Positions 45,134 to 54,346 of a DNA stretch of 64,000 nt are shown here, one piece after another. The DNA lies in assembly GCA_017962845.1 (NCBI GenBank), contig JAGCUN010000043.1, forward strand, positions 1 through 64,000. The letters are read 5' to 3'. Source of the stretch: Bacteroidales bacterium. Its GTDB lineage: Bacteria > Bacteroidota > Bacteroidia > Bacteroidales > WCHB1-69. The position numbers were made by a program, and so were the translations under genes. Numbering within the stretch: the stretch's first letter is position 1; each line of letters begins with the position of its first letter. Under the pieces are notes generated by a model. It ran no database searches and had not been told where the DNA came from. It worked only from the letters and a program-made list of their open reading frames with translations.

Positions 45134-45151
45134 TTTTTCAAAAAATAATCC

Positions 45152-45159
45152 TACTTTTG
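45152..45159 (+). promoter_or_regulatory. -7 promoter box of the Gln/Pro-rich membrane protein
   Basis: TACTTTTG followed by CAG lies 63 bases before ATG 45223. Confidence 0.6.
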
Positions 45160-45222
45160 CAGCGTTAAAATATAATGCGGGATGCCGAAAACGCTTTAGA
45201 GTAGGCATAAATAATTATAATT

Positions 45223-45741
45223 ATGGAAGAAAATCTCAATCAAAACCAAGAGGTGCAGAATGAAGCCACCCAACCCAACCCTGAGATGCCAGTTCAAGAG
45301 CCGGCTCCCGAACCGCAGGCTCCGCAACAGCCTGAAGAACAACCCCACCAACAGTACCAGCAACCCTACCAGCAGCCTTATCAGCCGCAGTATCAGCCGC
45401 AGTACCAGCAGCCTTATCAGATGCCGATGCAGGTCCGTCCTATTCCGCCACAACGTCCCAGAAGGAATGTGCTGGGCGGTACAGGTTTCGTACTGGGTGT
45501 GATTGGCATCGCGCTGTTCTGGCTGCCGTTTGTTCGTTTCATCCTCGGCGTACTCGGTTTCACCTTCTCGCTGGTGAGCATTTTCCGCAAGAACTGTCGC
45601 AAGGCCTTTGCCATCGCGGGTCTTATTCTGTCAGCCCTTGTCCTCTTCATTGTTGCCGTCATCTGGTTCCATTTCGGCTACACCCTCAGTGACATCTTCG
45701 ATGAGGACTTCGTGGATTTCCTGAACTTCCTCGACAAATAG
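45223..45741 (+). CDS. Gln/Pro/Tyr-rich small membrane protein, DUF4190-like
   Basis: This 172-residue protein has a disordered N-terminal 75 residues made of Gln, Pro, Glu and Tyr, with repeats such as QQPYQPQYQPQYQQPYQ. It is followed by a hydrophobic hairpin of two to three spans (GTGFVLGVIGIALFWLP, FILGVLGFTFSLVSIF, AIAGLILSALVLFIVAV) and a short acidic tail. The membrane part resembles DUF4190-type small proteins. The function is unknown. A terminator follows 27 bases after the stop. Confidence 0.78.
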   Translation: MEENLNQNQEVQNEATQPNPEMPVQEPAPEPQAPQQPEEQPHQQYQQPYQQPYQPQYQPQYQQPYQMPMQVRPIPPQRPRRNVLGGTGFVLGVIGIALFWLPFVRFILGVLGFTFSLVSIFRKNCRKAFAIAGLILSALVLFIVAVIWFHFGYTLSDIFDEDFVDFLNFLDK

Positions 45742-45768
45742 GATTTCAGAAATACAGAATCCATACTA

Positions 45769-45797
45769 ACGGCCATCTGTTACGGGTGGCCGTTTTT
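45769..45797 (+). terminator. terminator after the Gln/Pro-rich membrane protein
   Basis: A 9-bp stem (45769-45777 with 45785-45793, one G-U pair) is followed by a T run. Confidence 0.75.
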
Positions 45798-45857
45798 GTT
45801 TTCATTTTCTACAAATATTTTTAAAAAAATATTGTCAAAAAGAACACTTTTTTTTTA

Positions 45858-45865
45858 TAAATTTG
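45858..45865 (+). promoter_or_regulatory. -7 promoter box of the secreted protein at 45926
   Basis: TAAATTTG followed by CAC lies 60 bases before ATG 45926. Confidence 0.55.
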
Positions 45866-45925
45866 CACGATTTTTTTGAAATTTATAATTTGGCAAAATT
45901 TTTGATAGAAATAAAAAAAGAGTTT

Positions 45926-47533
45926 ATGAAAAAGTTAGCATTACTCTCTGTTATTCTTATACTTACAATAGTTTTCATTCCGTCCAGCAAAGCACAGACG
46001 CCCCTCACCGAAGGCGGCGGTGCTGCGATTCCGAAGTGCTCGGCTGCCCTCTCCACCCCCACTCTCATCCGCAACAACGACAAAAGCGCGCTCTTCTACC
46101 TCGAGACCTACAGTCCGAACGTGAAGCTCCAATACCAAGGACTGGTGACCTACAACAAAACCACTGGCACGGCCTTCGAGGAGGACGTTCAGCTGCCGGA
46201 AGGCTACCACCATCTCTACACCCGCGCCATCGGCACGGAGTTGTTCGGCTACTACTACCGCTACAACGCCGAGAAGAAGTCGTTCGACTACTCGGTGGCC
46301 CGCTACCCTATCAAGAAAAATGTTGACGGGGTGCGAGTTTTGACCCCTGAAAACCGTCTGTCGGTGGACCTGGCAGGCCGCGGTGAAATTCTGAAATATG
46401 TGGCCGTGTCGCCCGACGACTCGAAATACGCCATGATCTTCATCGTGCCCAACGACCGCAACCAGGCCCCCTACTTCTACTGCTACATCTACGACAACAC
46501 CGGCAAGGAGATCTGGTACGACAAGTTCCTGCCCACCATCGCCGGCAACAAGTTCTCGATTCAGGATATCGAATTGAGCGACAAAGGCGAACTGCTGCTG
46601 CTGGTGTATGCCACCAAAGGAAAAAACGCCACCATACAAAATCCTACAGTTCAGCTTTTTAGCTGCACCCACGGCAACATCAGCTCCATCACCGAAACCC
46701 TTGACTTTGGTTTTGTGAACTCAATGAAAATGTTGAGATTAGAGAACAAAGACCTCTTCATCGGAGGCTACTATGACGAAACCCAGCAGAGCAACACCAC
46801 TGGTTATTTCACATACGTGGTAAAAGAGGAGCCCCTGCGCATCACCGAGAAATCGCACGCCCCCTTCGACAAGACACAAGGTAACGAATACTATGGTCTT
46901 AGCAACAGCGACTATTACGTCAAATGCGACTACCTGTTTGAGATGCCCGACCACATCGTAGCGATGATTGGCGAACAGTATGCCAGCATCCAACAACACA
47001 GCGAGAAGAGCGCGATGGCCTACCGCCACCACACCAACGACATCTTCTGCAACCGTTTCACCCTCAACGGTACCGACCTCGGCTGTATCAAGGTGAACCG
47101 CCATGCCAGCGCACAGGCCAGCGAAATCGTCACCACCCACGATGACGGAGAGCGTATCGCCGCCTTCCGCATGGAGGAGAAGACCGCGAGACCGAAAGCC
47201 CCCACCTTCTACAACCTGGGACTCGGCTACGTGCCGGTGGTGAAAGGCAGCGAGATCTTCATCCTCTACACCGACCTGCTGGCCAACTACGCGGAGGACA
47301 GCGAAGAGTGGAACGCCGCAGAGATAGAGACCCCCGACAAGAACTGCCTGGTGGTGACCCGCATGGACTACAGCACCGACAAGAAAGTCATCATGCTGCC
47401 CAACAAAGCCGGACAGGCCTTCCACGACGTGTGGCTGGTGGACGGCGAGGACATCTACTTTGGTATGAGCGGCAAAAAGACCTATACCATCGAGAAGTTC
47501 AAGCTGGACAAAAAGTGGACGTGGGACAAGTAA
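45926..47533 (+). CDS. secreted protein of unknown function
   Basis: I do not recognise this 535-residue protein. It has a clear signal peptide (MKKLALLSVILILTIVFIPSSKAQ) and no lipobox, sorting domain or transmembrane segment after it. The mature part is beta-rich with spaced motifs such as YAMIFIVPNDRNQAPYFYCY, GELLLLVYATKG and KDLFIGGYYDE, recalling repeated blades of a beta-propeller, but no family signature is obvious. The start at ATG 45926 is set by the signal peptide; the frame is open further upstream to 45863, overlapping the -7 box. It appears to be a single-gene unit. Confidence 0.8.
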   Translation: MKKLALLSVILILTIVFIPSSKAQTPLTEGGGAAIPKCSAALSTPTLIRNNDKSALFYLETYSPNVKLQYQGLVTYNKTTGTAFEEDVQLPEGYHHLYTRAIGTELFGYYYRYNAEKKSFDYSVARYPIKKNVDGVRVLTPENRLSVDLAGRGEILKYVAVSPDDSKYAMIFIVPNDRNQAPYFYCYIYDNTGKEIWYDKFLPTIAGNKFSIQDIELSDKGELLLLVYATKGKNATIQNPTVQLFSCTHGNISSITETLDFGFVNSMKMLRLENKDLFIGGYYDETQQSNTTGYFTYVVKEEPLRITEKSHAPFDKTQGNEYYGLSNSDYYVKCDYLFEMPDHIVAMIGEQYASIQQHSEKSAMAYRHHTNDIFCNRFTLNGTDLGCIKVNRHASAQASEIVTTHDDGERIAAFRMEEKTARPKAPTFYNLGLGYVPVVKGSEIFILYTDLLANYAEDSEEWNAAEIETPDKNCLVVTRMDYSTDKKVIMLPNKAGQAFHDVWLVDGEDIYFGMSGKKTYTIEKFKLDKKWTWDK

Positions 47534-47544
47534 ATTGACAATTA

Positions 47545-47571
47545 ACAATGTACAATTGACAATGTACAATT
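47545..47571. repeat. two copies of a 13-bp A/T-rich direct repeat
   Basis: ACAATGTACAATT occurs at 47545-47557 and 47559-47571 (period 14), with a partial copy just upstream. It lies between the stop of the unknown secreted gene and ispH. Confidence 0.6.
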
Positions 47572-47619
47572 AAGAATTGAAGAAATAAACTGATAATATA
47601 GGGAGGGACTGATTAAGAG

Positions 47620-48513
47620 ATGCACATTACGATCGACGGACATTCAGGATTCTGCTCAGGGGTCATCAACGCCATCAAGACGGCGGAAGAGTGGCTTCAG
47701 AAAGAGGGAACTCTCTACTGTCTGGGCGACATTGTGCATAACAGCGAGGAGTTGCAGCGGCTGGTGCAGATGGGGTTGAAGGTCATCACCTACGACGAGT
47801 TCCGGCAGCTGCATGGCGCAAGGGTACTGATCCGTGCCCACGGCGAGCCGCCCGAAACTTACCGCATCGCGAAAGAGAACAACATCGAAATCATTGATGC
47901 CACTTGCAAGGTGGTGCTGAACCTCCAAAAGACCATCAAACAGGAGTTTGAAGTGGACGGGGCAGAGGCTCAAATCCTCATCTTTGGCAAGCAGGGTCAT
48001 GCGGAAGTCATTGGATTGTTAGGACAAACTGATGGGAAAGGACTGGTCATCAGTTCTTTGGAAGACATCCGCCGCATTGACTTGTCGCGACCGGCGGTGC
48101 TTTTCTCCCAGACCACCCAGGATTCGGAGATGTACCGCAAGATTGTGGAGGCCATCACCGAGGCCTACACCCGTCAAGGCCATCCCGAACTTTTCACCCA
48201 CCACGACACCATCTGTCACAGCGTGAGCAACCGTGCCCGTCAGCTGGAGGAATTCGCCCGTCAGCACGACCGCATCATCTTCATGTCGGATGCCAAAAGT
48301 TCCAACGGGCTTTATCTTTATGAAATTTGCAAAAAAAGCAATCCTAATACCCATTTTGTCACCTCTTTGGAGATGCTCCCCTCCATACCTGCCGACTCCA
48401 GCGAAAGCATCGGCATCTGCGGGGCCACCTCCACCCCGATGTGGCTGATGGAAAAGGCCGCCGACCTCATCCGGCAATCTCAACCGAATATTCATCCAAA
48501 TCAAAATCATTAA
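47620..48513 (+). CDS. ispH: 4-hydroxy-3-methylbut-2-enyl diphosphate reductase
   Basis: IspH (297 residues) is the iron-sulfur enzyme of the last step of the non-mevalonate pathway, producing isopentenyl and dimethylallyl diphosphate. The three cluster cysteines are C12 (GFCSGV), C96 (DATCKVV) and C199 (HDTICHSVSNRA). Substrate-contact histidines lie in DIVHNSEE (H40), RAHGEPPET and GKQGHAEVIG, and SSNGLYLYEICKK is near the C-terminus. The length is normal. It is the first gene of a probable four-gene run with the antiporter 12 bases downstream. Confidence 0.95.
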   Translation: MHITIDGHSGFCSGVINAIKTAEEWLQKEGTLYCLGDIVHNSEELQRLVQMGLKVITYDEFRQLHGARVLIRAHGEPPETYRIAKENNIEIIDATCKVVLNLQKTIKQEFEVDGAEAQILIFGKQGHAEVIGLLGQTDGKGLVISSLEDIRRIDLSRPAVLFSQTTQDSEMYRKIVEAITEAYTRQGHPELFTHHDTICHSVSNRARQLEEFARQHDRIIFMSDAKSSNGLYLYEICKKSNPNTHFVTSLEMLPSIPADSSESIGICGATSTPMWLMEKAADLIRQSQPNIHPNQNH

Positions 48514-48525
48514 AACACTACCTAC

Positions 48526-50286
48526 ATGTTCACATTTGTCTTTATGCTTGTTGCCTTCCTCGTCGGTTACACCGTAATCGCGCTGGAACATCCGTTGAAA
48601 ATCAACAAAACCGCTACCGCACTGCTTTTGGGCGTACTGCTCTGGGTATGCGCCGTCATCGGGGGTGAGAGCATCCTCGTCAACACCGAGCCGCTACGCG
48701 ACTACATCACCCGCAACCCGGGCAGCGGCTTCACCGACTGGCTCGTCCATTCCGAACTCATCCACTCGTTGGGCGACATCGCCGAGATCCTCTTCTTCCT
48801 GATGGGCGCTATGACCATCGTGGAGGTGGTGGACACCAACGGCGGTTTCAAGATTATCACCGACCATATCAAGACCAAGAAAAAGACTCGTCTGCTGTGG
48901 ATCATCTGCATCCTCACTTTCTTCATGTCGGCAGTGTTGGACAACCTGACCACCTCTATCGTGATGATTGCGTTGCTGCGCAAGATGATGGAACGCAAAG
49001 ACCGTCTCATCTTCGCCAGCATGGTGATTCTGGCCGCCAACGCAGGTGGTGCTTGGTCACCGATTGGTGACGTGACTACCATCATGTTGTGGATTGCCGG
49101 TGATGTGACCAGCGCCAACATCATCGTGGCCACTCTGTTTGCCAGCATCGTCTCCATCCTGGTGCCGCTGCTCATCCTCACCTTCATGATGAAGGGTGAA
49201 AACGAGATCACACCTCCCGAAGAGGCCACCGACCATGTGGAGGGCAGCTATACCAACAGCAAAGGTATGAGCACGCTCTTCCTCTGCGTGGGCGTAGGCG
49301 CGCTGGTTTGCGTACCCGTTTTCAAGACCCTCACCCACCTGCCCCCTTACCTCGGCATGATGGGCGGACTGGGTATCCTGTGGATTCTTTCTGAGATTGT
49401 GCACCGCAAACAGGAGGCACACACCAAGAAATACTCCATCCTGTCGATTATCTCTCGTATCGACCTCCCCAGCATCCTCTTCTTCCTCGGTATTCTGTTA
49501 GCCGTCAACGCATTGCGCGTTGTCGGACACCTGGCACTGCTTTCCAATGGTTTGGACAGCATCCCGATGGCGGACCCGGGCAAGTACTATGTCATCAACA
49601 TCATCATCGGTGTGTTGTCGTCGATCGTGGACAATGTGCCGCTGGTAGCAGGTGCGATGGGCATGTACAACTTCCCCACCGACCACTACTTCTGGGAGAT
49701 GCTGGCCTACTGTGCCGGTACCGGTGGTAGCATCCTCATCATCGGTTCCGCTGCCGGCGTGGCCGTGATGGGCTTGGAGAAAATCGACTTCATCTGGTAT
49801 TTGAAGCACATCTCATGGTTGGCTTTCATCGGCTACATCGCTGGCGCGCTCTGCTTCATCGGTCAGAAGGCCATCACCACCCATTTTGCCAATAACGAAA
49901 ACAAAGCCGCCGTGGAGATGACTGAAGACGGAGTGAAGGAGTACCTGATGGGCAACACCTTCTACGTCACTTCCGATGCTCCCACCATGAAAGACGGACA
50001 GATGATCATGGTACACGACAGCACCACCATCAACTTCATCGAATATTGCGAAAATGGTGACAACCTTCTCGGAATGCGCATGTCACAAGTGGTGACCAGC
50101 AATACGGATAATCGCTATGAGTTCATCAGCCAGTCGAGCCAGCTCTATCCGGGCACCCTCAACGTGGAAATCAAAGACACCCTCGGCCACATCGACTACA
50201 ACGGATTCCCGCTGACGGTCACGCAGTCGGGACGTGTATTCAGCATTCAGCCAGATGAAAGTATTTTAGAATTACGAAAAAAATAG
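48526..50286 (+). CDS. nhaD: NhaD-type Na+/H+ antiporter with C-terminal extension
   Basis: This 586-residue inner-membrane protein resembles NhaD antiporters of the ion transporter superfamily, which export Na+ or Li+ in exchange for protons. About eleven to thirteen spans fill residues 1-452. Conserved pieces include FFLMGAMTIVEVVDTNGGF, SAVLDNLTTSIVMIALL and ANAGGAWSPIGDVTTIMLWI, the last two being typical half-helix signatures of the family. Residues 455-586 form a non-membrane tail of about 130 residues that is absent from ordinary NhaD (about 420-480 residues) and matches nothing I know. It lies 4 bases before the nucleotidyltransferase gene. Confidence 0.85.
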   Translation: MFTFVFMLVAFLVGYTVIALEHPLKINKTATALLLGVLLWVCAVIGGESILVNTEPLRDYITRNPGSGFTDWLVHSELIHSLGDIAEILFFLMGAMTIVEVVDTNGGFKIITDHIKTKKKTRLLWIICILTFFMSAVLDNLTTSIVMIALLRKMMERKDRLIFASMVILAANAGGAWSPIGDVTTIMLWIAGDVTSANIIVATLFASIVSILVPLLILTFMMKGENEITPPEEATDHVEGSYTNSKGMSTLFLCVGVGALVCVPVFKTLTHLPPYLGMMGGLGILWILSEIVHRKQEAHTKKYSILSIISRIDLPSILFFLGILLAVNALRVVGHLALLSNGLDSIPMADPGKYYVINIIIGVLSSIVDNVPLVAGAMGMYNFPTDHYFWEMLAYCAGTGGSILIIGSAAGVAVMGLEKIDFIWYLKHISWLAFIGYIAGALCFIGQKAITTHFANNENKAAVEMTEDGVKEYLMGNTFYVTSDAPTMKDGQMIMVHDSTTINFIEYCENGDNLLGMRMSQVVTSNTDNRYEFISQSSQLYPGTLNVEIKDTLGHIDYNGFPLTVTQSGRVFSIQPDESILELRKK

Positions 50287-50290
50287 CGAT

Positions 50291-51166
50291 ATGAAACCCA
50301 CTCTATTGGTGCTGGCTGCCGGCATGGGCAGCCGTTACGGCGGTTTGAAACAGCTCGACCAACTCGGTCCCAACGGCGAGACCATCATGGACTACTCGGT
50401 GCGCTATGCCATCGAGGCCGGCTACGGCAAAATCGTGTATGTCATCCGGCGCAACATGGAGGCCGACTTCCGCGAGCACATCCTCTCGAAATATATCGGA
50501 CAGATTCCGGTGGAGTATGTTTTTCAGGAGCTTGATCTGCTGCCCGAAGGCTTCACGGTCAATCCTGAACGGGTGAAGCCGTACGGCACGGCCCACGCCA
50601 TCCTCGTGGCCAAAGATGCGGTGAAGGATCCTTTCACGGTCATCAATGCCGACGACTTCTACGGCCGTGATGCTTTCCGCGTGATGGCCGACTTCCTGCG
50701 CCAGCCGCAGCAGCCCAACGCGCCGCAGTTTGCCATGGTTGGCTACCGCCTCGAGAACACCCTGTCGGAGAACGGCACCGTGTCGAGAGGAGTATGCACC
50801 GCCGACGAGCACGGCCATTTAATAAGCATCACCGAGATGACCAAGATCGGCAAGGCCGACGGCATCATCTGCAACACCTTCGCCGATGGCAGCACGAAGG
50901 AGCTGGACGGCAAAACACCCGTCTCGATGAACTTCTGGGGCTTCACCCCGCTGTTTTTCGACAAACTGGACGAGATGTTCCGTGACTTCCTCACCGCCCA
51001 CAACGACGACCCCAAGTCGGAGTTCCAAATACCGACTGTCATCAACTACTTCCTGACCAGCGGTGTGGCCACTATCAACATTTTGGACAGCGACGCACAG
51101 TGGTTCGGAGTCACCTACCAGGCCGACCGTCCCTACGTGGTGGAGCGGTTAGCCCATTTACAATAA
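50291..51166 (+). CDS. sugar-phosphate nucleotidyltransferase family protein
   Basis: This 291-residue protein is an NTP-dependent nucleotidyltransferase of the type that activates sugar phosphates. The nucleotide-binding start VLAAGMGSRYGGLKQLDQLGP is characteristic, and VINADDFYG is the metal-binding motif. It differs from RmlA/GalU/GlmU in having FQELDLLPEGFTV and KPYGTAHAILVAKDAV, so the substrate is uncertain. It is cotranscribed with the antiporter (4-base gap) and Na/Pi cotransporter (32-base gap), with no clear functional link. Confidence 0.87.
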   Translation: MKPTLLVLAAGMGSRYGGLKQLDQLGPNGETIMDYSVRYAIEAGYGKIVYVIRRNMEADFREHILSKYIGQIPVEYVFQELDLLPEGFTVNPERVKPYGTAHAILVAKDAVKDPFTVINADDFYGRDAFRVMADFLRQPQQPNAPQFAMVGYRLENTLSENGTVSRGVCTADEHGHLISITEMTKIGKADGIICNTFADGSTKELDGKTPVSMNFWGFTPLFFDKLDEMFRDFLTAHNDDPKSEFQIPTVINYFLTSGVATINILDSDAQWFGVTYQADRPYVVERLAHLQ

Positions 51167-51198
51167 ATTCATCAACCTGGAAAACAAAACTATAGAAA

Positions 51199-52902
51199 AT
51201 GGAATTTTGGGATATACTGAAGATACTGGGGTGTTTGGCACTGCTCATGTTTGGTATGAAGACGATGAGCGAGGCTTTGCAGAAGCTCACGGGCGGTAAC
51301 CTGCGCAAAGTGTTGGGCGCCATGACCGCCAACCGGTTCACGGGCATCTGCACGGGTGCTTTTGTCACCGCATCGGTGCAGTCGTCAACGGCCACCACCG
51401 TGCTCACCGTCAGCTTCGTGAACGCGGGGCTGCTCACTCTTGCACAAGCCATCTCGGTGATCATGGGTGCCAACATCGGAACCACCGCCACCGCATGGAT
51501 CATGGCCGTCTTTGGCTTCCAGTTCGACATGAAGCTGGTGGTGTTCCCGCTCTTCGCCATCGGCATCTTGATGTCGTACTTCAAGAAGAACGGCACCCGC
51601 TCGTTCGGCGAGTTCCTGTTCGGCTTCGCCTTCCTTTTCCTCGCGCTGGTTACCTTGCGCGAGACCGCCAACGGAATGCATCTGGAAGAGAACCAATCCA
51701 TTATGGGATTCTTCAAAAGCTGCAGCGACTACGGCTGGATTACTTATATCCTGTTCCTCGTCATCGGCGGACTGCTCACTTTCTGCGTGCAGTCGTCGGC
51801 GGCCATCATGGCCATCACCATGATCTTGTGTTCCACCGGCGTAGCCGACATCTATCAGGGTATTGCCTTGGTGTTGGGTGAAAATATCGGTACCACCATT
51901 ACCTCCAACTTGGTGGCCATGAAAGCCAGCACACAGGCACGGCGGGCGGCCATGGCGCACCTGCTATTCAACCTGTTCGGTGTTTGCTGGGTACTGATCA
52001 TCTTCCGACCCTTCATCAACCTCGTATGCCACATTGTAGGATTCGACCCGGGAGTGCCCATCACCTCTGTGCCGAATGCCGAAATCCGCATCACCTACGC
52101 ACTGGCTGGCTTCCACACCGCCTTCAACCTCTGCAATACCCTCATCCTCGTATGGTTCGTGCCGCTGCTTGAAAAACTGGTCAGTCAGATCATCAAAGTG
52201 AAGGGCGAAGACGAAGAGGCGCGACTCCGCTTCATTGGCGGAGGTCTTCTCTCTACTGCCGAGCTTTCGCTTATGGCCGCCCGACAAGAGGTCAACCATT
52301 TCGCCATGCGCGTACACCGCATGTTCGGCTTCATCCCCGACCTACTGAAAATCACCAAACCTGACGAATTCGCCCAGCTATTCTCCCGTATCGAAAAGTA
52401 CGAGACCATCAGTGACAACATGGAGATTGAGATTGCCAAATACCTCAACAAGGTTTCGGAAGGACGACTCAGTCTTGAAAGTAAGGAGCAGATTCGTATT
52501 ATGCTTCGCGAAATCGCTGAGCTAGAGAGCATTGCCGACAGTTGCTACAACATGAGTCGCGTCATCAACCGGAAATTCCAGGCCAAAGAGAAGTTCACCA
52601 ACGAGCAGCTGGAACACATCTCCCACATGTTTGAGCTGTGCGACAAGTCCATCACCCAGATGGAGACCATTCTGAACGACTCCGACCACACCGTCGATCC
52701 GAAGATTTCGCTTTATATTGAAATGGAAATCAACAACTACCGCACGCAACTGAAGGAGAACAACGTGATTGACATCAACGAGCAGAAGTACGACTACCAG
52801 ACGGGCGTGAACTACATGGACATCATTGGCGACAGCGAGAAGATTGGCGACTACGCCATCAACATCGTGGAGGCGCACTGCCAGGTGAAACTCACCACGT
52901 AA
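51199..52902 (+). CDS. Na+/phosphate cotransporter family protein with PhoU-like tail
   Basis: This 567-residue inner-membrane protein is a Na/Pi cotransporter (NptA/YjbB-like) that moves phosphate with sodium. The two inverted repeats of the family carry the QSS motifs: TASVQSSTATT and FCVQSSAAIM, with MGANIGTTATAWIM and LGENIGTTITSNL. The last about 200 residues are helical and PhoU-like (IRIMLREIAELESIADSCYNMSRVI and YMDIIGDSEKIGDYAINI), suggesting coupling to phosphate regulation. It is the last gene of the ispH run. Confidence 0.92.
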   Translation: MEFWDILKILGCLALLMFGMKTMSEALQKLTGGNLRKVLGAMTANRFTGICTGAFVTASVQSSTATTVLTVSFVNAGLLTLAQAISVIMGANIGTTATAWIMAVFGFQFDMKLVVFPLFAIGILMSYFKKNGTRSFGEFLFGFAFLFLALVTLRETANGMHLEENQSIMGFFKSCSDYGWITYILFLVIGGLLTFCVQSSAAIMAITMILCSTGVADIYQGIALVLGENIGTTITSNLVAMKASTQARRAAMAHLLFNLFGVCWVLIIFRPFINLVCHIVGFDPGVPITSVPNAEIRITYALAGFHTAFNLCNTLILVWFVPLLEKLVSQIIKVKGEDEEARLRFIGGGLLSTAELSLMAARQEVNHFAMRVHRMFGFIPDLLKITKPDEFAQLFSRIEKYETISDNMEIEIAKYLNKVSEGRLSLESKEQIRIMLREIAELESIADSCYNMSRVINRKFQAKEKFTNEQLEHISHMFELCDKSITQMETILNDSDHTVDPKISLYIEMEINNYRTQLKENNVIDINEQKYDYQTGVNYMDIIGDSEKIGDYAINIVEAHCQVKLTT

Positions 52903-52986
52903 AACAGTTTTGTTCTTTTTTCCGCTTTTTTATACACTGTTTCGCAACTTTGCTATAACAGACCCTTCTTCCCAATATAATTATCG

Positions 52987-52994
52987 TAATTTTG
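52987..52994 (+). promoter_or_regulatory. -7 promoter box of the TolC-MacAB operon
   Basis: TAATTTTG followed by CC lies 22 bases before ATG 53017. Confidence 0.6.
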
Positions 52995-53016
52995 CCAGCT
53001 AAACTTAGTTAGTAAT

Positions 53017-54318
53017 ATGAAAAAAATCCTATTGATACTGCTCCTCTTCCCCGCCCTCGCGCTGAAAGGACAGACCTTGCAGCTGGACTTGCAGGGATGC
53101 CTCCAGTATGCGGAGGAACATAACCAAGACCTGCAAAGCGGCAAGTTGGATGTGCAAACCTCTGACATCCAGCTCAAACAAGCCAAGTTACGGCAGTACC
53201 CCACCGTGTCGGCCGGCATAGGACAGAATTTCGGCTACTCGCACGGCAGCGAGTCGTTCGGCATCAACGGCAACTACAGCCTCAACGCCGGCATCGACAT
53301 TTTTAAAGGTCTTACTATCCGCAACACCATCAAACAGAGCCAGGTGCAAGCCGACCAGACCGAGATGCAGGTGGAGCAGGTAAGAAACGGCATCCGCATC
53401 GAGATCATCCGCAGCTACCTCACCATTCTGATGAACCAAGAGCTCATCGAATACCGCCGTACTGTGTTGAATACCAGCCGCGAACAGGTGGAACAAGGAC
53501 GGCAGCGTTATGAGGCTGGACGCATACTCGAAAGTGACTACAAACTGCTACAAGCCCAGTATCTCTCCGACTCGATGAGCATCGAGAACACCCAAATTGC
53601 CATCGACAACGAGTACATCAACCTGCGAAACCTCATCACCATACCCGATGACCAACATCAGTTCGTCATTATCACCCCCGACAGCAGCCGTCTAGCACAG
53701 TCGATGCAAGTACCCGACATGCAGAACGTACTCCAGCAGGCGCTCAACTACCTCCCCGAGCTCAAAGTCAAAGAGAAAGCCGTGGAGATTGCCGAATATG
53801 ATGTGAAAATTGCTAAGGGCGGCTACTACCCCTCCATCTCTGCCAGCGCAGGCATCGGCACCGGCTACAACGCCTCCTACGGCAACGACCAGAGCGGCCT
53901 CACCAGCGGTCTATACAAAGGACTGAACGAAAGCGTGGGACTGAACATCAACATTCCCATCTATCAACAAGGAAGTATTCGCAATACAGTAAAAATCAGA
54001 GAAATACAACTTGAAAAAGCGAAATTAGCTCTCGAAATTGCAGAAGGAGATGTCATTGAGCAAGTGCAAGAATACTATTTGAATGTTAAGAAAGCCTACA
54101 ACGACTACACACTGTCGGAACTTCAACAGGAGGCCTACTACCTTAATTATCAAACCTATAACCAAAAGTTCCAGCTCGGCTCCATCACCGCAGTGGATCT
54201 GCTTCAGCAGCAGACCAACTACCTGAACATCCTCAACAACTATATGCAGAACAAGTATAACTTCTTGTTGCAGAAGAAAGTGTTGGATGTTTACACCGGA
54301 CAACCCGTCACCCTTTAA
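53017..54318 (+). CDS. TolC family outer-membrane efflux protein
   Basis: This 433-residue protein forms the outer-membrane channel of a tripartite efflux or secretion system. A signal peptide (MKKILLILLLFPALALKGQ) is followed by two TolC-type repeats of coiled-coil helices and beta-strands: GCLQYAEEHNQDLQSGKLDVQTSDIQLKQAKLRQYPTV and YLPELKVKEKAVEIAEYDVKIAKGGYYPSISASAG. The family is normally trimeric. It is the first gene of a five-gene cassette with the adaptor 28 bases downstream. Confidence 0.93.
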   Translation: MKKILLILLLFPALALKGQTLQLDLQGCLQYAEEHNQDLQSGKLDVQTSDIQLKQAKLRQYPTVSAGIGQNFGYSHGSESFGINGNYSLNAGIDIFKGLTIRNTIKQSQVQADQTEMQVEQVRNGIRIEIIRSYLTILMNQELIEYRRTVLNTSREQVEQGRQRYEAGRILESDYKLLQAQYLSDSMSIENTQIAIDNEYINLRNLITIPDDQHQFVIITPDSSRLAQSMQVPDMQNVLQQALNYLPELKVKEKAVEIAEYDVKIAKGGYYPSISASAGIGTGYNASYGNDQSGLTSGLYKGLNESVGLNINIPIYQQGSIRNTVKIREIQLEKAKLALEIAEGDVIEQVQEYYLNVKKAYNDYTLSELQQEAYYLNYQTYNQKFQLGSITAVDLLQQQTNYLNILNNYMQNKYNFLLQKKVLDVYTGQPVTL

Positions 54319-54346
54319 TTGAAAACAAAGCAGAAAATTCTGAACC

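Noticed and set aside
45340-45420. Short DNA repeats that could look like a CRISPR-type or tandem array
   Set aside because: They encode the Gln/Pro/Tyr-rich tail of the protein at 45223, have no spacers and stay in frame.
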